Part shown: one piece after another, positions 36,732 through 47,400 of the stretch
How positions within the stretch are numbered: position 1 is the first letter of the stretch
Layout of the letters: every line of letters begins with the position of its first letter
DNA from: Candidatus Zymogenaceae bacterium
GTDB lineage: Bacteria > Desulfobacterota > Zymogenia > Zymogenales > Zymogenaceae
Assembly (NCBI GenBank): GCA_016931225.1
Contig: JAFGFE010000018.1
Span: forward strand, 62,001-126,000
Length of the DNA stretch: 64,000 nt
Reading direction: 5' to 3'
Made by a program: the position numbers and the translations under genes
Notes under the pieces: generated by a model
The model's input: only the letters and a program-made list of their open reading frames with translations
What the model was told of the DNA's origin: nothing
Database searches by the model: none

Positions 36732-36870
36732 AGGATGGGGCAACAGTTTTGTTTTCGGGCGAGGTGATCGTGTCGGGAGTGAATCCGGCGTCGTGATTGT
36801 TATTTCGCGGGGGAGGGAGGGAAGGGGGGCGGGAGATGTCGCCCCGAGAAATTTCCATATTCACGTAAAA

Positions 36871-36906
36871 AACCGGGAGCGGTAGAGATTCCGCTCCCGG
36901 TTTTGT
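36871..36906. terminator. Bidirectional Rho-independent terminator
   Basis: A perfect 12-bp stem, AACCGGGAGCGG with CCGCTCCCGGTT, and an 8-base loop. TTTTGTTTG follows on the plus strand and an A-run precedes it, so it can end both the plus-strand VOC transcript and the minus-strand cam transcript. Confidence 0.85.
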
Positions 36907-36934
36907 TTGTTCACACAAAAGTGTCGGGGGTGTG

Positions 36935-37570
36935 CTACTTCCCGCGCTGGCCGGAGGAGATGTCCGACCTGTTGTATCCGTCGGCGAGATGTGTGTTGAC
37001 GTGTATGACGCCGGCGTTGAGGGTTCTGAAGGCGTAGTCTTCGGTGATCTCGGGGAGGGCTTCCGCATCCGCCTGGTCCGTCAGGATCGTACCGCAGGGG
37101 ACGTAGCGCCCGTCCGGGACGGAGACGCCCATCAGGGTACAGCCGGGCTCCACCACACAGCCCCTTCCCACCCGGGATCTGAACACCAGGGACTGCATGC
37201 CTATAAAAGTGTCGTCTCCCACGGCGGCGGGGCCGTGTATCTGCACCTGATGGGCCAGGGACACCCGGCGTCCCACATACACGGCGTATTTTGTGCCGTC
37301 GATCTCCACCAGGTTTTTCTCGATCGGTTTCCCCTCGTGTTCCGTCTCCAGGGCGTGGATAATGACGCCGTCCTGAACGTTGGATTCATCCCCCACGAAG
37401 AGCGGCTGCCCCTCGTCGCCGCGAACAGCCGCGAATGGAGACACCAAGACCCGCCTGCCGATGGTGACGTTGCCGATAACCGCGGCCAGGGGGTGTATGA
37501 AGGCGGTTTCGTCGATTGTCGGCTCGTGCGCCTGGCTGGAAAAGTCGGTAATCACGTTTTTATGAATCAT
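36935..37570 (-). CDS. cam: Gamma-class carbonic anhydrase, Cam type
   Basis: Interconverts CO2 and bicarbonate in a trimer of left-handed beta-helices with metals at the subunit interfaces. The 211-residue protein has every residue known from Methanosarcina Cam: R50 (in AAVRGDEG), E53, H72 and E75 in IIHALE, and H107 and H112 in SLAHQVQIHGP. The acidic loop after HALE (ETEHEGKPIEKN) separates true Cam from the shorter CamH/YrdA proteins. No signal peptide is seen, so it is predicted to act in the cytoplasm. CTGGAG lies upstream of the ATG. A role in CO2 supply for carboxylation or acetate metabolism is inference. Confidence 0.92.
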   Translation of the reverse strand: MIHKNVITDFSSQAHEPTIDETAFIHPLAAVIGNVTIGRRVLVSPFAAVRGDEGQPLFVGDESNVQDGVIIHALETEHEGKPIEKNLVEIDGTKYAVYVGRRVSLAHQVQIHGPAAVGDDTFIGMQSLVFRSRVGRGCVVEPGCTLMGVSVPDGRYVPCGTILTDQADAEALPEITEDYAFRTLNAGVIHVNTHLADGYNRSDISSGQRGK

Positions 37571-37843
37571 CGCTTTGTTCTCCAGAATGAGTGGGAGAAT
37601 AGTAGTATGACCGTATCGCCACGGGAAGGGTTGCCTCTCGGCCGCCGTCCTCGTGCAACGGTCGGTGCAACGGTCGACTCAGTATATATGGATGCACCGG
37701 AGAGGGAATGGTTTCCGAGATGATGATCTAACGAGGGAGAAGCCGATGAGGCCGCCGTACACACACCGGGACGAAACGTGAAAAGGATGGGAGGGGATTC
37801 CCGTCGATCCCGTATATCCGGTGTGGTTCCCAATGGTGTGACG

Positions 37844-39058
37844 CTACTGAAACGACACCTCAATAAAGCGGCGCTTTCCCACCTTGAACAGAATCCGGTC
37901 GCCGGGGGAGAAGGACCTGTTCTCGTCGGTGATTCGGTCTCCGTCGGCGCTCACGGCGCCCTGCTGTATCATTCGCTTCCCCTCGGAGGTGGACGCGGTC
38001 ATTTGGAGGTCTGTGAGCAGCCTGGGGATCCAGATATCCTCGCCGGCGTCGTAATCGGCGCTCTGTACGTCCTCCGGGCGCTTCCCCTGGGAGAAGACCC
38101 GCCGGAAATGCTCCTGGGCGGCTTCCGCTTCATCCCCGCCGCAGAACCGGGCGGTCAGCTCCAGGGCCAGCCGTTCCTTGGCCTCCTTCGGATTGAGGGA
38201 GCCGTCCTTCATGGCCGCCCGCATACTTCTCAGCTCGTTCGGGGAGATATTCGAGATCAGCTCAAAATAATCTATCATCACCTCATCGGATAAACTCATG
38301 ACCTTGCCGTAGATGTCCGCGGCCTCCTCGGTGATGCCGATGTAATTCCCGTAGGACTTACTCATCTTCTTGATGCCGTCGGTCCCCACCAGGATCGGCA
38401 CGGTGATGACCACCTGGGGCTTCTGGCCGTAGTATCTCTGCAGGTCCCGGCCCACCAGCAGGTTAAAGATTTGGTCGGTTCCCCCCAGCTCCACGTCGGC
38501 TTTGAGGGCCACTGAATCGTACCCCTGGACCAGCGGGTAGAGAAATTCGTGGATGGCGATGGGAAGGTTCTTCTGAAAACGGTTTTTAAAATCCTCACGC
38601 TCCAGTATCCGTGCCACAGTCTGCTGGGCGGCGAGCTCGATCATGCCCGCGGCGCCGAGCTCTTCCATCCACCGGGAGTTGAAATCGATGACGGTTTTTT
38701 TCTTGTCCAGAATCTTGAAGACCTGGGTCTTGTATGTCTCCGCGTTTTCCAGAAGCTGCTCTCGGGTCATCGGTTCCCGGGTCTCCGCTCTGCCCGAGGG
38801 ATCGCCGATGAGCCCCGTGAAGTCCCCAATGAGAAACACCGCGGTATGCCCCAGGTCCTGGAAGTGTTTCAGCTTCTGGATGAGGACGGTGTGTCCCAGG
38901 TGGAGGTCGGGAGCGGTGGGGTCGAAGCCCGCCTTGGCGATGAGCGGCGTCTTCGTCTTTATCGCGCCCGCCAGTTTCTCCTCCAGTTCCTCCTCGGAGA
39001 TGACCTCCACAGCCCCCCTCAGGATGTGATCCATGTGTTCATTCAGGTTGGTGTTCAT
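37844..39058 (-). CDS. tyrS: Tyrosyl-tRNA synthetase
   Basis: Charges tRNA-Tyr. The 404-residue class I synthetase has the HIGH-like motif in DLHLGHTVL (around residue 52), the tyrosine-binding GGTDQIFN, the KMSKS loop ([12 protein letters not shown]) and a C-terminal S4-like RNA-binding domain (about 340-404). The extended spacing before KMSKS places it with the TyrZ/TyrRS-2 type. Its ATG overlaps the ymdB stop by 4 bases, so the two are translationally coupled. It is the last gene of the ygfA-rny-ymdB-tyrS run; about 270 bp without a gene separate it from cam. Confidence 0.95.
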   Translation of the reverse strand: MNTNLNEHMDHILRGAVEVISEEELEEKLAGAIKTKTPLIAKAGFDPTAPDLHLGHTVLIQKLKHFQDLGHTAVFLIGDFTGLIGDPSGRAETREPMTREQLLENAETYKTQVFKILDKKKTVIDFNSRWMEELGAAGMIELAAQQTVARILEREDFKNRFQKNLPIAIHEFLYPLVQGYDSVALKADVELGGTDQIFNLLVGRDLQRYYGQKPQVVITVPILVGTDGIKKMSKSYGNYIGITEEAADIYGKVMSLSDEVMIDYFELISNISPNELRSMRAAMKDGSLNPKEAKERLALELTARFCGGDEAEAAQEHFRRVFSQGKRPEDVQSADYDAGEDIWIPRLLTDLQMTASTSEGKRMIQQGAVSADGDRITDENRSFSPGDRILFKVGKRRFIEVSFQ

Positions 39059-39882
39059 GATCTCCCTTTTTGTACGTGTCTCACTCGAAATCGCTCGATT
39101 GAACGGGCTCGGCCGCTCTGCGGCTCGATATGTATTAAAACCCCCTGGGCCTCGATCCCGGCCTTGGCCGTCTCGAAACGCTGGGGGATTGATGTCAGGA
39201 ATCGGGCGACGGCCCGCTCCTTCTTGACGCCGATGACCGAATCGGTGGGTCCGGTCATCCCCGCGTCGGTGATAAACGCGGTGCCGAGGGGCAGAATCCG
39301 TTCGTCGGCGGTCTGAACATGGGTATGGGTTCCGATGACGGTGCTGACCCGACCGTCCAGGTACCTGGCCAGGGCGGCCTTTTCACGGGTGTCTTCGCCG
39401 TGAAAATCGACGATAATGACGGGTGTTTCCCGCTTCGCCTCATCGACAATCCTATCGGCCAGGGCGAATGGATCGTCGAACAGTCCCATGAATCGGCGTC
39501 CGATCAGGTTCAGGACGAGCACCCGAACACCGGAATGGGTGGTCACCAACGCCGTGCCGCCGCCGGGCGTGCCGTTCGGGTAATTTGCCGGCCTCAGAAT
39601 CGTCGGCGCCTGTTCGAGATAGTCGATGATCTCCTTTTTATCCCAGATGTGGTTGCCCGAGGTAATGATATCGACGCCGGCATCGAACATCTCCCGGGCG
39701 ACATCGACGGTCAGGCCGAAGCCGCCGGAGGCGTTTTCCCCGTTTGCGATAATCAGGTCCGGGTGGTGCTTTTCAGAAAGCTCGGGCAAAAACTCTTTCA
39801 TCGCCCGCCGTCCCGGTTTTCCCACGAGGTCCCCGAAAAAAAGGACGCTTATGGTATCCTGGCTGTCATACGATGCTGTCAT
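39055..39882 (-). CDS. ymdB: YmdB-family metallophosphoesterase (2',3'-cyclic nucleotide phosphodiesterase)
   Basis: A 275-residue dimetal phosphoesterase. The ligands lie in [44 protein letters not shown] and [11 protein letters not shown], the full YmdB (TIGR00282) pattern. Bacillus YmdB hydrolyses 2',3'-cAMP/cGMP and influences biofilm and motility choice. The gene lies immediately after rny, encoding the RNase with which YmdB is genetically associated in Firmicutes and elsewhere, and overlaps tyrS by 4 bases. That arrangement supports an RNA-turnover role. Confidence 0.92.
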   Translation of the reverse strand: MTASYDSQDTISVLFFGDLVGKPGRRAMKEFLPELSEKHHPDLIIANGENASGGFGLTVDVAREMFDAGVDIITSGNHIWDKKEIIDYLEQAPTILRPANYPNGTPGGGTALVTTHSGVRVLVLNLIGRRFMGLFDDPFALADRIVDEAKRETPVIIVDFHGEDTREKAALARYLDGRVSTVIGTHTHVQTADERILPLGTAFITDAGMTGPTDSVIGVKKERAVARFLTSIPQRFETAKAGIEAQGVLIHIEPQSGRARSIERFRVRHVQKGRS

Positions 39883-39932
39883 TGCGTCCCTTTTTCGGCG
39901 TTCAATCGCACGCGGTCTCTTGTTTCCTGTAA

Positions 39933-41501
39933 TTATCGGGCGAATTCAACGGCTCGGGTCTCACGAATGACCGTCACCTTGATCTGTCCCGGATACGTCA
40001 GCTCCTCCTCGATTTTTTTGGCAATGTCTTTTGACAGCAGCAGCGATTCTTCGTCGTTCACCTGGTCGCTGGTGACGATGATGCGAAGCTCCCGTCCCGC
40101 CTGAATGGCGTAGGTTTTGGATACCCCCGAAAATTCCCGGGCGATTTTTTCCAGATCATCAAGTCGCTTGACGTAGGTTTCGAGCATCTCCTTCCTGGCG
40201 CCGGGGCGGGCGGCGGAAAGGGTATCTGCCGCCTGGACTAGAACGGCCAGGGGCGATTCCGGCTTTTCGTCATCGTGGTGAGCCGCGATGGCATGCACGA
40301 TCCGGGGTGATTCTCCGTAGCGCCTGGCCAGGTCCGCGCCGATGACGGCGTGGGGTCCCTCTACCTCGTGGTCCACGGCCTTGCCGATGTCGTGAAGGAG
40401 TCCGGCGCGCTTGGCCTGCCTGATGTTGAGCTTCAACTCTGCTGCCATCACGCCCATCAGGAAGGCGACCTCCAGCGAGTGCTGATAGACGTTCTGAGCG
40501 AAGCTGGTGCGGTACTTCAACCGACCGATCAGCTTGATGATTTCAGGATGCAGTCCGTGAAGCCCCAGGTCGAAGCACGCCTGTTCCCCCGATTCGCGAA
40601 CCTCCACGTCCAGTTCTTCCTGTACCTTCTCAACTATCTCCTCGATGCGGGCTGGGTGGATGCGTCCGTCGGAAATCAATCGCTCAAGGGAGAGGCGGGC
40701 GATCTCCCGCCTGATCGGGTTGTGCGACGACAGGATGACCGCCTCCGGGGTGTCGTCGATAACGAGATCCACCCCGGTAGCCGCTTCGATGGCCCGGATA
40801 TTTCGTCCCTCACGACCGATGATCCGTCCCTTCATCTCGTCGCTGGGGAGGTTGACGATGGAGACGGTGCGCTCCATGACGTAATCCCCGGCATACCGCT
40901 GAATGGCGGTGGAGATGATCTCTTTCGCCTTTTTGTCGGCGTTTTCCTTGAGCTCTTCCTCAATTTTTCTCAGGCTTTTCGCCGCCTCGTGTTTTGCGTC
41001 GTCTTCTATCATGGAGACCAGCTCCGACTTGGCCTGTTCTCCGGTGACGCCGCTGATGCGCTCGAGGGTTTTTATCTGTTCTCCAACCAATTCGTTGTAT
41101 TTCGCCTCCTGCTCTTCAAGCGTCTTGACCTTGGCGTTCAGGCTCTTTTCCTGCTTTATGAGGTTTGTATCCCGCTGGTCGATCTGTTCCTGCTTTTTGT
41201 CAAGATGTTCTTCCTTGGAAAGCAGACGCTTCTCAAGATTGCTCAGGCTGTTTCTGCGCTCTTTTGTTTCCTTCTCAAATTCAACCTTGAGCTGATAGAG
41301 GGTATCTTTCGCCGTGAGGGCGGTTTCTTTTTTTATGGCGTCCGCGGCGCGATGCGCCTCCTCGAGGATTTTTGTGGCCATGTCCTCGGCGGACTCGACC
41401 TTTTTTCGTGCCAGCATTTTATTCGTGAGAATACCCGCGATCAATCCGAAAACGGCTCCTACAACTACCGCCAGTATTATTTCTGCGAGAAGACCATTCA
41501 C
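39933..41501 (-). CDS. rny: Ribonuclease Y
   Basis: A membrane-anchored endoribonuclease that starts mRNA decay. The 522 residues run in order: one N-terminal membrane helix (about 5-30), a long Glu/Lys-rich coiled coil (about 40-205), a KH RNA-binding domain around [17 protein letters not shown], and a metal-dependent HD domain with [12 protein letters not shown] and [13 protein letters not shown] start it at GTG because AAGGAGG lies 10 bases upstream; a longer frame to 41549 lacks such a site. It begins 8 bases after ygfA, within the same minus-strand run as ymdB. Confidence 0.95.
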   Translation of the reverse strand: MNGLLAEIILAVVVGAVFGLIAGILTNKMLARKKVESAEDMATKILEEAHRAADAIKKETALTAKDTLYQLKVEFEKETKERRNSLSNLEKRLLSKEEHLDKKQEQIDQRDTNLIKQEKSLNAKVKTLEEQEAKYNELVGEQIKTLERISGVTGEQAKSELVSMIEDDAKHEAAKSLRKIEEELKENADKKAKEIISTAIQRYAGDYVMERTVSIVNLPSDEMKGRIIGREGRNIRAIEAATGVDLVIDDTPEAVILSSHNPIRREIARLSLERLISDGRIHPARIEEIVEKVQEELDVEVRESGEQACFDLGLHGLHPEIIKLIGRLKYRTSFAQNVYQHSLEVAFLMGVMAAELKLNIRQAKRAGLLHDIGKAVDHEVEGPHAVIGADLARRYGESPRIVHAIAAHHDDEKPESPLAVLVQAADTLSAARPGARKEMLETYVKRLDDLEKIAREFSGVSKTYAIQAGRELRIIVTSDQVNDEESLLLSKDIAKKIEEELTYPGQIKVTVIRETRAVEFAR

Positions 41502-41508
41502 TTCTTGT

Positions 41509-42120
41509 TTACCTCCTTGTACAGGGGGGGTGTGCATGAGTACCGGCAATCATGCGGTTTTCCGTAACTATACAGTCAACGGGTACGTCATGATCGTGTC
41601 TGGGCAGTCGCTCGACGACCTGGAAATCGTACACGATCGCCGTCGAATATGCCCTCACCGACGGATCGGAAAGCAGCCGGTCGTAATACCCACCGCCGTA
41701 TCCGATACGGAATCCGTCCTCATCAAGCAAAACGGCCGGAACGATTATCATATCCAGCTCATGGACGGCTATTTCCGGAGTACGGTGTATATCCGGTTCC
41801 TTGATCCCGTATGTCCCCGGAATCAACCGATCAGGTTCATCCACGGAGAAGAAACGAAGCGTGTTATGAGCTTTGTTGACGAGAGGATACGCCGTCGTTT
41901 TCTCCAACCGCCGGGCCTCATGAAAAATACATTCTGTGTCGACTTCATGTCGTATGGGCGAGTACAGCGCTATGACCGATGACTCATGAAACGGATCGGT
42001 TGCGATGACCTTCCTATAGATCGCCTTGCTTTTTTCGATCCGTTCCGCCTCGGGCATGGCCTGACGAGACGCTATGAATGTTTTCCTCAGGGCGTCTTTT
42101 TCATTCACTTCGTCAGGCAT
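41509..42120 (-). CDS. ygfA: 5-formyltetrahydrofolate cyclo-ligase
   Basis: Converts 5-formyl-THF with ATP to 5,10-methenyl-THF, recycling an inactive folate. The 203-residue protein shows [14 protein letters not shown] with the basic N-terminal residues, [36 protein letters not shown] (quoted in parts: [10 protein letters not shown] and [11 protein letters not shown]) and a C-terminal [11 protein letters not shown]. The ATG chosen is preceded by CCGGAG; a longer frame would add 34 unconserved residues. The 6S RNA gene lies 170 bases upstream on the same strand, the ssrS-ygfA order known from many proteobacteria. Confidence 0.92.
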   Translation of the reverse strand: MPDEVNEKDALRKTFIASRQAMPEAERIEKSKAIYRKVIATDPFHESSVIALYSPIRHEVDTECIFHEARRLEKTTAYPLVNKAHNTLRFFSVDEPDRLIPGTYGIKEPDIHRTPEIAVHELDMIIVPAVLLDEDGFRIGYGGGYYDRLLSDPSVRAYSTAIVYDFQVVERLPRHDHDVPVDCIVTENRMIAGTHAHPPCTRR

Positions 42121-42288
42121 ATCGTTGAAGCTCCGGGATGTACTCCATTGAGGGCAAACGATATCTTCACTGAAGAGGTTCGTTTCGATACCCGGTGATT
42201 CACACTCGCCCCGATCCGGCATGAATACCCTGCCGCCCCGATCGCGCGCCTGTGTCGCCCGGTCGGGGTGGTAAGTCTTTTACAAAAG

Positions 42289-42476
42289 GGTCATGCCCCC
42301 CGATGGATGCCGTGTGTCGGCGTCATTTGAACCAGTTGGTTCACGTGGGTGCCATATTACGGCTTTCGGTTTCCTTGTACTCTAAGGCATACACGCCACC
42401 GCAAGGGACGGCCCCCGTTCTTTTAGTGTTGGCTCAAAAAGTATATCCTTCATCACGCACATCTCAGGGGGCATGA
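42289..42476 (-). ncRNA. ssrS: 6S RNA
   Basis: A minus-strand RNA of about 188 nt that would bind sigma70-RNA polymerase and mimic an open promoter. Its ends pair exactly: TCATGCCCCC at the 5' side with GGGGGCATGA at the 3' side. CTGAGATGTG follows the 5' stem as in the known family. Near the 3' side the conserved hairpin TGAACCAACTGGTTCA is present, preceded by GGCACCCACG and followed by a GGCATCC strand, matching the order in E. coli 6S RNA. The size fits (184 nt in E. coli), and it lies upstream of ygfA in the same direction, the usual neighbourhood. Exact ends are estimated from the closing stem. Confidence 0.85.
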
Positions 42477-42488
42477 ACAATCCATCAT

Positions 42489-42494
42489 GTTATA
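42489..42494 (-). promoter_or_regulatory. Probable -10 element of ssrS
   Basis: On the minus strand TATAAC lies about 12 bases before the closing stem of the 6S RNA. No good -35 is visible at 16-18 bases spacing (ACATGC is the best), so only the -10 is supported. Confidence 0.45.
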
Positions 42495-43117
42495 CATCGG
42501 AAGGCTGCGTGGCATGTAGCACCATCAGTGCCCGGTCGAGGCATGAACGGGTGGATGTGCAACTTCGCAAAAAGCCGAAATCCGGATCGGTGGACTCCGT
42601 CCAATGCGTTATTGAAACACAATGACACTGGATGTGTGGGATGGTGATTATATACGAAGGATACCTACACGGGCGGTGCAGATACGATCATGATGTGCCG
42701 ATGAATGTATATGTTCCGGAACCTCTGAGTCTCTGTATACATGTGTCAATTTATTTGTTCCGGTATTCGGAAATGTCCGGACGGGTTTTTCGCCCTCTCC
42801 GTCGCTTCATCGTAATTCATGTTCGTGTTGATATCCTTTTCGTTCCGTATCGCCATGTGATACATGTATGGCGACGCTCGTCATGTCGTAGCGTATTTTT
42901 TTTGTTCGCTACCGAATAGTATGCGACTTTTCCACACCAGTGTCATCGGTCACCGGATTTCACTCGCAGCTCTGATTCCCGATGTGTAACGGCATCCCGT
43001 TTTTGTGCCGAAAAACGCACAAGGGGATACCTTACCGACTTCATTATGGGTGCTGGTCGCAGAAAAGTCAAGAATTTTGTTATGTTAAGGTAAAGATGGA
43101 GTGGTGGGGACGTGCGA
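42495..43117. other. Long intergenic region between ssrS and ftsY
   Basis: About 620 bp with no protein gene that I can support in any frame. It contains a good minus-strand promoter match near 43043-43071 and, just downstream of it, a hairpin TTGTGC...GCACAA (near 43001-43022). Near 42851-42904 two small hairpins stand before eight T residues on the plus strand, which could terminate a plus-strand transcript. A small RNA in either direction is possible. Confidence 0.4.
43043..43071 (-). promoter_or_regulatory. Promoter-like element downstream of ftsY
   Basis: On the minus strand TTGACT, a 17-base spacer and CATAAT point away from ftsY into the gene-free region that leads to ssrS. No protein gene follows in the next 900 bases on this strand, so the transcript would be non-coding or a long leader. 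Confidence 0.5.
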
Positions 43118-44047
43118 TCAGACCGAAAACAGGGCGTCGATAAACGTGTCGGAATCGAAGGGCTGCAGATCGTCCGCCGATTCTCCAACACCGATGAATT
43201 TTATAGGGATTTTCAGCTCGTCGTACAGGGGGAACAGGGATCCCCCCTTGGCGGTTCCGTCGAGCTTGGTCAATACGATGCCCGAAATATCAATGCTTTC
43301 CGTAAAGGCGCGGGCCTGTGCGATGTTGTTCTGGCCGATCCCTGCATCCAGGACCAGCAGCGTTTCGTGAGGGGCGGTTGGATCCGTCCGCTGGAGAACC
43401 CGCTTGATTTTTTTCAGCTCCTCCATGAGATTGTGCTTGGTATGGAGCCGTCCGGCGGTATCTATGAAGAGATACGTGACGCCATTGTTTCGGGCATGGT
43501 TCAGCGCGTCGAAGGCGACGGCCGCGGGGTCGGCGCCCTGTTTTTGGGCGATAACCTCCACGCCTAAGCGATCCCCCCATTGCTGGAGCTGCTCGATGGC
43601 CGCGTCTCGAAAGGTATCCCCCGCCGCAAGCATGACCGAACCGCCGGATGCAGCGATGCGGCCGGCGATCTTTGCAATGGTGGTGGTCTTGCCGGTGCCG
43701 TTTACGCCGACCACCAGCACGACGGTCGGCGGGGCGCCGTTTTTGGAAAGCTCTCCCTCGGCGCCCTCAAGGATTGCCCCGAGCTGTTTCTTCAGCTCTC
43801 CCCTCAGCTCCTCAGGTGAGGGGCCGTGTTTTTTCGCCCAGCGTCTCAGGTTTTCCAGCACCTTTTCCGTAATGGCGAGGCCAGCGTCCGCCGTCAGGAG
43901 CAGCTCTTCAAGCCCCTCCCACACCTCGTCGTCCCAGCCCTTTCGATTCCCGATGATCATATCGACGGAATCGAGGTTATCCGAAATGAGCGTACGTGTC
44001 TTGGTGAGTCCCGACACGAGTCGGGAGAAAAACCTGTCCTTGGTCAT
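43118..44047 (-). CDS. ftsY: Signal recognition particle receptor FtsY
   Basis: The membrane-associated SRP GTPase that receives ribosome-nascent chain complexes. The 309 residues comprise an N domain (about 1-100, with LLTADAGL and the SRP54_N helices) and a G domain with P-loop GVNGTGKTTT (114-123), DTFRDAAIEQL, FIDTAGRLHTK, TKLDGTAKGG and GVGESADDLQPF. The long acidic A domain of E. coli FtsY is absent, as in many bacteria. Its ATG overlaps the stop of the Roadblock gene by 4 bases, giving a coupled smc - Roadblock - ftsY operon. smc-ftsY adjacency is known elsewhere; the inserted gene is the unusual part. Confidence 0.95.
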   Translation of the reverse strand: MTKDRFFSRLVSGLTKTRTLISDNLDSVDMIIGNRKGWDDEVWEGLEELLLTADAGLAITEKVLENLRRWAKKHGPSPEELRGELKKQLGAILEGAEGELSKNGAPPTVVLVVGVNGTGKTTTIAKIAGRIAASGGSVMLAAGDTFRDAAIEQLQQWGDRLGVEVIAQKQGADPAAVAFDALNHARNNGVTYLFIDTAGRLHTKHNLMEELKKIKRVLQRTDPTAPHETLLVLDAGIGQNNIAQARAFTESIDISGIVLTKLDGTAKGGSLFPLYDELKIPIKFIGVGESADDLQPFDSDTFIDALFSV

Positions 44048-44403
44048 GAGGATTCCTCGATGATGCTGGAGATAGCCTTTTTGAGTTGGGACACCGTGGG
44101 GGTGATAGTGGGTGACGGCGAAAGCCTCAGGACGATATAGAGCTGGTTTTCCAGCGGGGCGCTGATGATATAGGCCGAATCGGTCCTGATGATGATTTCT
44201 TCATGAAGTCCGGTGTTTATCCGCCCGGATATCGCTTCCAGCCGGTGGTGAATGGGAACCAGGTGCGCTCCCAGAAGCTTCATTTCGTATTCGTTTTCCT
44301 CGGCGAAGGAGACGATCTCCTCACCGTTGGTATCAACCAGGATGGCGCCGTTTGCCTCGGGAACCCGGTTCACCAGTTCTTGTAGGGTTTCTTGAAACAA
44401 CAC
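44044..44403 (-). CDS. Roadblock/LC7-like domain protein
   Basis: A 119-residue protein predicted to be a single Roadblock/LC7 (longin-related) domain. It has an N-terminal helix (FQETLQELVNRVPEANGA), then the strand ILVDTNGEEIVSF typical of MglB-like proteins, a central helix (LLGAHLVPIHHRLEAIS) and strands IIIRTDSAYIISAPL and LYIVLRLS. It starts at GTG within the smc stop (TAGTG) and its own stop overlaps the ftsY ATG, so it is translationally coupled on both sides. Roadblock proteins usually dimerise and regulate small GTPases. Coupling to the FtsY GTPase or to the SMC complex is therefore possible, but nothing in the sequence shows a partner. Confidence 0.7.
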   Translation of the reverse strand: MLFQETLQELVNRVPEANGAILVDTNGEEIVSFAEENEYEMKLLGAHLVPIHHRLEAISGRINTGLHEEIIIRTDSAYIISAPLENQLYIVLRLSPSPTITPTVSQLKKAISSIIEESS

Positions 44404-47400
44404 TATGTCTCCTTCTGGGTCAGTTTTACCGAGATCATCTTGGATATCCCGGCCTCTTCCATGGTAACGCCGTAGAGGCTGTCCGCCAGCTCCATGGTTT
44501 TCTTGTTGTGCGTAATCAGGATGATCTGAGAGGTCTGGGAGATTTCCTTGAGCAGTTCTATGAAACGCTCGATATTGATGTCGTCCAACGGGGCGTCGAC
44601 CTCATCGAGAAAGCAAAAGGGAGACGGGTTGACGAGGAAAATGGCGAAAATCAGGGCGATGGCCGTCAGCGCCTTTTCCCCGCCGGACAAGAGCGTAATG
44701 CCCGACAGCTTCTTGCCGGGGGGCTGCGCCATCATCTCCACGCCGCTTTCGAGGGGGTCCCCCTCGTCGGTCAAAAGCAGCTGCGCCTTGCCGTTGGGGA
44801 CAAGTCGTGAAAATACATAGGCGAACTGTGTGTTGATGGCGTCGAACGTAGCGGTGAAGCGCTCCTTCGATTTCCTGTCGATCTTCCTGATGGTTTTCTT
44901 GAGAGATTCCAGGGATTCCACCAGGTCCCGCTCCTGTGTCAAAAGAAATTCATGGCGCTCGGTGAGGGCGTTGAATTCGGACAGGGCCATCAAATTCACC
45001 TCACCGAACCGCCCGATGCGATCAGTCAGCCTCTGGATTTCAGACGCAAGGTCTTCGTTGGAGATATCCCGTGCCGCCATCTCCGTCGCCCGCCGGGAGA
45101 GATCGATATGATATCGCTCTTCAATCCGGGTCGTGAGGTGATCTTGCTCCCGGGTTTGTTCGTTCAGCTCGGTTTGGATCTCCTGGACCCGCTCCCGGGC
45201 CTGTGTGAGGATTCGGGATGTCTCCTTTCGCTTTTCTTCCAGCTCCCGTTGGTGGGCGATGCTGCTTTCCATGGTCGCCCGGGCGTCGGAGAGCTTATTC
45301 TCCAGGCTCTTGGTGCTTGAGATGTGGGCATGGAGGTTCTGTTCCGCGTCCGACTTGCGGGCGTGGAGATTTTCGATCTCCACATGCCCGTCCGCGACGG
45401 CGGATGTTTTATCGGCGATGGTTTGATCCGCCCGTGCCGTCTGTCGATCATACTCCTCAACGGTCTCCGTCAGGTGCGCCGCAAGGTCGGTCGCCTTGTG
45501 GACGGCAAGCTTGAGATCCATCTCCCGCTCTTCCAGATTTTTCAGCTCCTCTTCCGCGATGGAGAGAGACTGCTTGACGGCATTGGTCCTGTCTGCCAGG
45601 CCGGTCTCCTGCTGTTCGGTTTCTAAAAGCTCCGTCCGGTATGCCTCAAGCTCGCCCGCATATTGCTCCGTCTCGGCGGCGTGGCGGGTGATGTCTTCGG
45701 CCAGAGACGTCTCGGCCCGCTGGGTACGATCCAGCTCCCGATGGGCGGCGGCACACTCTCGATCCAGCTCCGACGCCCGTATCTTCAGGTCGGAAAGGAC
45801 GTCCTTGTGTTCGGTGAGGGATGCCTCCTGACTGAGCTTTTGCTCCCGCAGCCGCTCGATATCCTCCTCCAGGACCGTCAGGGTTTCTTCGGCGTCGTCA
45901 AAACCACGGGCGACACGCTCCATCTCCCGCTTGTTCTGCAAGAGGCCCACACCGACCCTTTCCGCCCCGCCGCTCACCAGGCCCTGGGGGGTGATTACCT
46001 CTCCGTCCAGCGTCACCAGGGAGAATCCGGGGCGGCGCTCCTGCCAGATGGTCATCGCCGTGTCAAGATCGGAAACCAGGTGGGTGTTTCCGATGAGCGA
46101 AAGAATCGTATCCTTTCGCTGATCCGATATCGTCACGTGATCGGCGAGCCTGCCGATGACGCCCGGCTCGGTGAGGACGGTATCGGGGTCGGCGCCGTTG
46201 AGGGAGTTGACCGGGATGAAAAGCACCCTGCCGGAATCACTGGATTTGATCTTTTTGATGTGTTGGGAGATGTCGGATATCTTTTGAATCATCACCGCCG
46301 ACAGTGTGTTGCCCAGAAATCCGGAAACGGCGCGCTCGAGGTCCTCATCGGAATCGATGAAATCGGCCAGGATTCCCACGATGCCCTCACGGTTTCCGCT
46401 CATTATCTGCCGAACCCCCTCGCCCGCCCCTTCGTAGGAGGCGATCATCTCGGCTATGGCGTCCTTCTTGAGAGAAAGCTCCGTCTTGTTGCGGTGGACC
46501 TCATCCCGTTTTTTCCCGAGGGCTGCTTCTGTCTCCCTGAGGGAGGCGAGCGTTTCGGTCAGGCGTTTCACCACGGCGTCGGTCTTTTCGATGGAGGAGG
46601 ATACCTTCTCCCGCTCGCCTTCCCGGGAGGCGATGTCCTTTGTCAGGCTTTCGTGCTCCTCCCGGAGGGTTTCGAGCTGGGTCTGTTTCCGCTCGTACTC
46701 AATGGTGTAGGTTCGTATCCATTTTTCCGCATCGCTGATGGCGTTTTTTATCCGGCTGACCTTCGATGAAAACGTAACCTGGTCGGACCGGACGCCGTCC
46801 CATTCCTCCCTGAGGGTCTGCGCCCGGTCTCGGGCGGCCTCGATCTGTTCGGTCAGGGCTTCGAGGTTGTGTGTGCCGGTCTTCTCGTCTGTGCGGGCCT
46901 TGTCGATGCGCAGGAGCACGGCATGCTTCTTTTCGTTTGTTTCCTCTATGAGCTGTTCCAGGTCGCGAATCTCTGTTTCGTATCGTTCGTTTTGAATCCG
47001 CGCGGCCTCGATCCTGTCGGTAATGTGCCGGATCGATTCCTCAAGGGTCTTTATCTCCGTCTCGTTGGAGAAGAATTGTTTCTGGATGGCTTGAAATTCC
47101 TCTTCGTTTTCCAAAGATGTAAATTTCAGGGATTCCAGGCTTTCCTCGAGGCCGGAGAGCGTCGAGGCGCCCCTGCTCTCTTCTTCCAGGGCGTCTGCGA
47201 GCAGGGCCTTCTTTTGTTCCAAGCTGTCGGTCATGGAGATATACCGCCGTGCGGCGTCGGTCATCTCGTATTCCTTCAGCTCGTCCTTGATATGCTTGAA
47301 GGTTTCGGCTCGCTTCGCCTGCTGGGAGAGGGAATTCATCTGCCGCTTGACCTCTCCTACGATATCACCGATCCGAAGCAGGTTCTGTTGTGTCGCCTCC

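Noticed and set aside
40350-41567. Long plus-strand frame (405 codons) opposite rny
   Set aside because: It lies wholly antisense to a well-supported gene, has no domain match by eye, and arises from GC-rich codon structure. Similar mirror frames opposite wecC (22447-23583), smc (45663-46769 and 46869-47927), the sulfatases (24901-26283 and 26264-27469), glcD (54717-55889) and the transglycosylase/cysQ genes (59384-60841) were rejected for the same reason.
42632-42919. Frame of 95 codons in the gene-free region next to ssrS
   Set aside because: No ribosome-binding site and no coding-like codon use; the composition looks random and no homology can be suggested.
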